Source: Allodiplogaster sudhausi
Taxonomy: Eukaryota > Nematoda > Chromadorea > Rhabditida > Diplogasteridae
DNA length: 64,000 bases
Reading direction: 5' to 3'
Assembly (NCBI GenBank): GCA_945643635.1
Contig: CALZFC010000004.1
Coordinates: forward strand, 2,008,501-2,072,500
Shown here piece by piece: positions 58,431 to 64,000 of this stretch. The notes under the pieces are model-generated. The model did not search any database, was not told where the DNA came from, and saw only the letters and a program-made list of their open reading frames with translations. Both the position numbers and the translations under genes were made by a program. Numbering within the stretch: position 1 is the first letter of the stretch; the number at the start of each line of letters is the position of its first letter.

Positions 58431-59039
58431 CACGTGAACTCACTTTGTGAGATCGGTGCCATCCTCTTTTTGTATATAGTTGGCACTTGTATGTAACGAT
58501 TTCGTTGTTAACTGTGATAAACCTGATTATTAGTTGAATGGTCATGCTAAAACCAACCGCAATGGCAACCGCTTTCTCTGACCGGGGTCTATACTGAAGA
58601 TTATGAAACGAGGTTGAGATTGGTTTATTCTTTGTAATTTTGACGACTTATTTTATTTAACTTTCAATGGTTTATTTTGGTTGTAGTTTTCTAATATTGA
58701 ATATTGCTTTTAAGATGCATTTATTTCTTCGAGATTCGCCCGCATCTTATCACATTTCTCATGGAGAGCCGTCATGCCTTTTTTCACCTTTAGTTTTTTT
58801 TCTGTAAACTTCAAGTTCATCCGCAAGGTATGCAAATTCAGCATCCTTTCAGCATGGATTCAGTTTTGCTGGCAATCGCCTCTCCCCAACCTCCTTTCCA
58901 CCGACTTGAATGCTCGAGGAGAATAACAGAGTGACTGAATTCGATCGGCGGCATTCAGTCACACTGATATTCAACTACTGTTCAGGTTTATCAAGTTAGC
59001 AACGAAATAACAAGCGGCAACTACTGAGAGGCTGGCACC

Positions 59040-59180
59040 GGTCACGCAAAAGTGAAATCACGTGTTATCTGCGGAGACGGCTTGGCTCTTTATGGCTGTT
59101 CAGTCAATTTCTCTTCTAATAATCTAGAGTATTTCTTCGCACTCTTTCTTCGCTCAAATAATCACTCATGTATGCTTCGC
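59040..59180. repeat. Inverted repeat H, right copy
   Basis: Partner of 58296-58430, roughly 80 percent alike by eye. Both copies extend to an aagtgaaatcacg string. Confidence 0.8.
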
Positions 59181-59396
59181 ATTCATCTATGTATATTTAC
59201 AACAGCTAGACATAGTATTAAGAAAGATATGTTGCTATTTCTAGACTAACTTCTTGCGTAAACGAATATTTCCACAACGATTCGATTCAGCTCGATAACG
59301 CCGCCTCTTGCTCATGTTTCATTTTTGAAAGAAGAAAACAAAAATACATAAGTATTTAGGTAAATTATTCTTTTTAAGCAAAATTCTTTACAGGAA

Positions 59397-60524
59397 ATGG
59401 CATTCTTCAAAATCCTCTCGCTTGCCCTCTTCGCTGGTACGAAAATTCTTTTTTTAGCTTGACGATTGATATTTCTTTATTATTGAAAGAGACCTTTTTT
59501 TATTCTTATAAATATGTTATATGAAATAAACATATTTATTCCAAGGTGCCGCGGCTCAGTCGTGCTCCGACGGTCTATCGTCCTCCGTAGTGCAGTCCAT
59601 ACTCGACGCGCACAACAAGCTTTGCCAGTCCATCTCGGTGGTCAGTATTTCACGATTGATCTGGGCAATGATTGGGCTTTGAGAATGAGACTACATACAT
59701 TCTCAAAGCCCAGTCATTGTAATACATTCATACATTTTCTTTACTGTAGACTTGGGATTGCGGCCTGGAGAAATGGGCTAACGGATGAGAGTCCGCCCAG
59801 GGACTTGGCGAAAACCTCTCCATAGACTGGACTTCCCAGAAGGTTTTTCCAGAATCCTTTTGAATGTGAGACATATGGAGATCCTATAAAGGAGCCATAT
59901 AAACTCAATCTTGATTTCGCGTCTTTTTTCCTGACACACGGACTGGAGAGGATGTGATTTATTGATAGAGAGACGCTAATACTTTGGTCCGGAAAATGCA
60001 AATAGATAACGATTGCGTATCGTGCTCCCTCAAATAGGGTGATAAAGTAAGAAGATTTCTTTTTGCCCAGTGGGATATCACCTTTAGTTCTCTATCGTCT
60101 GCACGGGATCCAAGGGCTGCGAAGATATCATGGAAGATGACTCCCAGAAGTCCAAGCTGATCATGGCCGTCTTCACTTCCTCAATCGGACGCGCCACTCA
60201 GGCTATTTTGATCTACTTTGATTTCTCATCGATAATTCGGATATTCTGTCTAACAAGTAGTTGTGTACCGTACCTTTGTGCAGATAACCTCCCTAACCCG
60301 GCCACATTTTCGGGGGTATCTTTCTTTTTTTTTTTTTTTCTTCTATCTCGTTCTTCATTTAATTCCTTTGTTGGCAAAGCAATTGAAAAAATCTATTTCT
60401 CAGCACTAACGTGATCAACTCGTCCATCTACAAAGTGCGAACTTCTACGAGTTGTGAAGTCGGAAAACAATCTAAAATGCTATGTAGATCAGAGACTGTT
60501 GGAGGTGAAGGAGCCGCTGAGTGA
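59397..60524 (+). pseudogene. Decayed CAP/SCP paralogue
   Basis: Matches the 55492 gene exon by exon: 59397-59436 (MAFFKILSLALFAG), 59546-59637 (AAQSCSDGLSSSVVQSIL), 59750-59842 (TWDCGLEKWANG then TGA, ESAQGLGENLSIDW), 60088-60201 (CTGSKGCEDIMEDDSQ, SSIGRATQ before a GC donor) and about 60404-60524 (VRTSTSCEVGKQSKML, ending TGA). It has an in-frame stop in exon 3 and no counterpart of exon 5 (the MAIG...CNYEG exon) between 60202 and 60403. Exon 2 is shorter by nine codons. Unlike the intact gene it keeps GENL, so its ancestor was closer to the family norm. Confidence 0.9.
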
Positions 60525-61215
60525 GAAGAAAATTAATGAATTTGAGATGGCTTTGGATTATTATGAGAAGAGAGTTGCAAAGTTGAAATAATTTGATTTG
60601 TGCACGAAAGGAGAGCGTCGTCGGGCGAAGCGAGGAATACCGAGTGTCACCGAGAGAAACATGAATTATGCGTGTCCAAGGTAGTATAAGGCTTCTGCAC
60701 GAGAAAAAAATTTAAAAACCCCATGTGCCTTCTCTCTTCTCATCGTTCGCGACAGTCCAAGAAGCTCGTTGAGGCTGTCGAGCAGAATCGAATCGTTGAG
60801 GAAGTATCCGTTTACTTAAGAAGTTAGTCAAAAAGCATCAATTATGTATCTCTCTCTTTCTTTCTTTTTCTCTTTCTCTCTCTCTCTCTCTCTTTCTTTC
60901 TCTCTCTCTTTCTTTCTTTCTCTGTCTCTCTCTCCTTTTCTTTCTCTCCCTCTCATCCTTGATACTCGGCCACGCGTGGCTGCTGCGTGCCGCGAGTCGC
61001 TCGTCGCCGCGATTTCCCTGCAAGCAAACGAGTAGAATGAGATGAGCAATGGATTATTGATTCATGCGCTTGATGAGGCAATAAAAAAATAAATGCACAT
61101 GGACAGGTGGTTTAAATAAATGCATCATATGCTTATTGAATGCATTGGCTGTTGAAGCCGGTAAGCCTTCCATCCCGTTCTCTCTTCCTCTACTTGTAGA
61201 ACCTTTCATCGTTTA

Positions 61216-61250
<35 letters not shown>

Positions 61251-62340
61251 TCTTCTTCTTACTTTATATTCGTGAATCCCTCATACACAGCGACTTCTTC
61301 ACGTTCATTGACAGCATTCTCTCACACGAATGTGTTTTGAGGGAACAAATTAATATCCGAATCAAGCCAGTAACTCCTGGTGTCTTTTCTAAGAAGAAAG
61401 CTCATAATAATAAAAGCAGTTTACGCAAAAAGACATATATTTTATGTATTTTTCTCTGCGAGGATGACAATTAACACGAGATGGAGAGAACAATATGAGC
61501 GAGAGAGAGCGAGATAGAACATGCGACGCAAGAGTATCAGAGAAAGAGTGGGCGACTAGAAGAGACAGGAAGACGACGAGAGAAATGAGTATGCGCCTTT
61601 CTCTCCCGTCGACACATTGATATCTCATGAACAAAGCGTCATTACGGTGTGTCTTTTAGCGAACTCGTCTCTCGTATATAGCGAATGTGCATACATGCAT
61701 ATTTACAATTAGTGGCAGCGCACATCTGCCATTTGAAAGTCGGCTGATATGCCAACGATATGGTTAGTTTTCCTTGTTTTCCGAATTGAGGCTTTTTTTT
61801 TCTCCACTTAATAAAGAATTCTGTTTTGACCTAGTTTTATTTAAAATAATTTAAACGCTGCTAGCAACTATGACGGATTTAAAACCAATCACTCATTCTC
61901 TGATGTAATCGTCACTAATTTCTACAACAAGTCAGGAGCTCACTTGGTAGAATTATATTAGTTTAATACGCTCGGAATCACACTTGGAACTATGAGCCAG
62001 TGATTCAACTGTCGCCTCCTGTTCCTCACATTCTGTTTCATTCTTCCAAATGATTCAGCTTTCGATCGTTGAGAGAATAGAATGTAAAATGACTTCAAAA
62101 ATTCTTCCAGATTCAATAGAAAGACATTTAAAGGAACAAGCAAGTGATCTCCTCCATTTTAAAAATTTATTTGAATAATAGCTCATTTGTATTCGTTGCG
62201 CTTGTTTACTATGACGCAACTAAATTCGTTGTCTTTGTAAGGAATAGAACTATTTGTGCAATTATAGCAGAGGAATGCAAAGGACAGCAACTCGAATGTT
62301 TAGGAAGAATCCGTTTACACAAGAAGTTAGTCAGAAAAAA
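60525..62340. other. Repeat-rich flank
   Basis: CT tracts at 60848-60955 and 61218-61262; a family-A copy at about 61010-61140 (gagtagaatgagatgagcaa, acaggtggtttaaataaatg); GA-rich patch 61480-61560. No gene is supported. Confidence 0.5.
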
Positions 62341-62860
62341 GGCTATTTGGTTGCCTCTTCAAGCGATTCAAGCAATATTTCATTACAGATCTCATTCTTC
62401 ATGGATTCTGTACTTTGGCCAGGTTAGTACCAGCCTTTTGTATGGTAGTTGAAACTTCTCGCCAATTTTCTCCTACAACAAGAAAATTTATTAACTTGAA
62501 AATACTCGTATTATGAATTGAAAAACTTAAAAAGATGAAATCGTTCATCTTTGTACGAAATATAAATTAATTTTCAACCGAAGAGGCTGTCTTTTCATCG
62601 AATTGATTAGCAAAAGCAGTTGTTAAGTAAATGCCGCCTCCTTGCAAACCGCCTGTCACAATTGCATTCATTGTTTTGATTATGTTGCCTCTTCAAGCGA
62701 TTGAAACAATATTCCATGGCACATCTCATTCTTACTCGTCTGATTGCCGCCGAATGGCTGGTTCTTTCCATCTTGTTTTCTTCGCCTCCATAGCTGTCGC
62801 AGAAGATAAGAGTGAAGATGAGAGCTCGGCCACAATCACGACGAAAGATCCGCACATGTA
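62340..62860 (-). repeat. Two family-A copies, inverted
   Basis: 62340-62410 (ttgcctcttcaagcgattc, aatatttcattacagatctc) and 62630-62850 (caaaccgcctgtcac, ttgcctcttcaagcgattga, gcacatctcattcttactc, gctcggccacaatcacgacg). The second is nearly complete. Confidence 0.8.
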
Positions 62861-62884
62861 GCGAGTGATTTTGTCAAGGATCAA

Positions 62885-62933
62885 GGATCACCGAGAGAGA
62901 GAGGGTGAGAACGACAGAAAGAGAAAGAGATTC

Positions 62934-62973
<40 letters not shown>

Positions 62974-63086
62974 GGATACCTAAAGAAAAGAAAGAGAGAA
63001 AAAAATGCCAGAGATCAGAGCTGGAGAGGGGACGAAGTTGGAGTGCGGGAGAGTAGAGCAGAAATACGGAGACGGAGATCGTAGAG

Positions 63087-63135
<49 letters not shown>

Positions 63136-63165
63136 AGAGAAAGAGAGAGAGAAAGGTGAGGATGA
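62885..63165. repeat. (GA)n tracts
   Basis: GA microsatellites at 62890-62972 and 63088-63155. Confidence 0.9.
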
Positions 63166-64000
63166 TGATTTTATTTTCATTTATTTATTTATTTTTTTTT
63201 TGGATTTGGTAGCAATTTTTTTTTCGGGCGAATTAATTTATAACTTAAAAAAAACAATTAAAAAGCCCAAAAGTCGCGGATCGTGAAAGTGGACGAGAAG
63301 AGCATAAAATAGTGCTGAAAAGGAGGACTTTCAATTTGGCGCTGCTCCGAGCGAATTCGATTGAATGCTGTTTGGTTTCAGCAACTTTTTTGTGTGTAAA
63401 AATTCTCATGTTTGAAGTAGGAAATATATTTTAAAAAGAGGTAATGTAATTATAAGATAATTGAAGTATGAGAAAAAAAGCAAAATTTAATTTTCATGCA
63501 TAATTAACATGGCTCTAGCAACCATTCTAGATCAGGGATGTCAAAAACTAGGTGTTGGTCCCGGCTATGGCCTAGATTCGCTCCACTTGACACTGCCAGG
63601 TGGTTCTCGTGAATCTTCAGCTAAATTATGAAACAGAGTTTTTCTTTGAAGTGGTAAAATGATGGAAAAGTTGAGGTTTCAGAGAATATTCGTAGGAGAG
63701 TGTAAACCACCCGTCCAATCGTTTAGTAATTTTTTTATTTTGTTAAATTTAATTCGTTCCGGAAAATAAATTAAACTAGCCAAGCCTCATTTTGAAACCC
63801 CGTATAAAATCCCCTACTCAATTCGACTCGATGTGATGGATCCTCCTTAAGGTTTGAATTGCTCAAGCTGATGTAATTGAGACCCAAGAAAAAAATAAAT
63901 AAACATGGTTTCGAACGCCTAGCAAGCCACTTTCATCGCAAGGCTGTCATCAGCCCAAGGAGACAAGTAATTACGGAAAATGTCACTGAGGAGTTGATTG
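63166..64000. other. Right window edge
   Basis: AT-rich, no supported gene. cagggatgtcaaaaact at about 63534 resembles a hAT terminus, like the one at 16919. Confidence 0.35.

Noticed and set aside
1..64000. CRISPR array, bacterial operon, ribosome binding sites
   Set aside because: Introns, polypyrimidine acceptors and eukaryotic families dominate; no regularly spaced repeat-spacer array is seen.
1..64000. Spliced-leader RNA, rRNA or snRNA genes
   Set aside because: I searched by eye for SL-type (ggtttaattaccc), 5S and U-snRNA strings and found none.

Overview
The window is eukaryotic genomic DNA, almost certainly from a nematode. Genes are split into short GC-richer coding exons with GT-AG (and some GC-AG) introns in an AT-rich, repeat-laden background. 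Gene content fits a chromadorean nematode: a stand-alone gephyrin-N (MOC-2 type) gene, DEG/ENaC channel genes including one with an EGF-like domain (the EGAS arrangement known from Caenorhabditis), CAP/SCP secreted-protein genes, and pyrimidine-AG acceptors a few bases before start codons that look like spliced-leader sites. Species cannot be named from sequence alone. All exon models were built by eye from reading frame, splice signals, phase consistency and remembered family motifs.

Region 1 (1-19,100) is a gene-rich run, all on the plus strand: a 5'-truncated unidentified gene (1-1313), YIPF5 (2238-5923), PIH1D1-like (7051-11606), MOC-2/gephyrin-N molybdopterin adenylyltransferase (12648-14600) and an unrecognised Ser/Lys-rich protein (16494-19077). 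Their introns are packed with (CT)n or (GA)n tracts and MITE-like inverted repeats. These are housekeeping functions (ER-Golgi traffic, R2TP/HSP90 assembly, molybdenum cofactor) with no evident shared pathway. Gaps of 0.9-1.9 kb argue against a tight operon.

Region 2 (19,100-42,470) is gene-poor and repeat-rich. It holds a two-exon MPPED metallophosphoesterase fragment caught between direct repeats, a small Gly/Tyr-rich secreted-type gene (21735-22708), many copies of several dispersed repeat families, a ~2 kb inverted-repeat element (31438-33400) and a smaller TIR element (35528-36290). A few short coding-like stretches have no recognised identity.

Region 3 (42,470-53,400) is a DEG/ENaC channel cluster. 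A 1.53 kb inverted duplication (arms 42478-44009 and 44798-46329) carries DEG/ENaC exons facing each other. The minus-strand arm keeps the 5' exons but has a stop, a frameshift and a destroyed donor; the plus-strand arm looks cleaner but lacks both ends. Next to it lies a minus-strand EGF-plus-ASC gene (51675-48157) with 15 phase-consistent exons, and then an orphan dead DEG/ENaC exon (53276-53368).

Region 4 (53,400-64,000) holds a CAP/SCP gene (55492-56569) and its decayed paralogue (59397-60524, stop codon plus missing exon), with hAT-like ends, inverted repeats and further copies of the dispersed repeats. The most notable signals are the asymmetrically decayed DEG/ENaC palindrome, the clustering of inferred GC-AG introns in DEG/ENaC and CAP genes, and introns dominated by GA/CT tracts.
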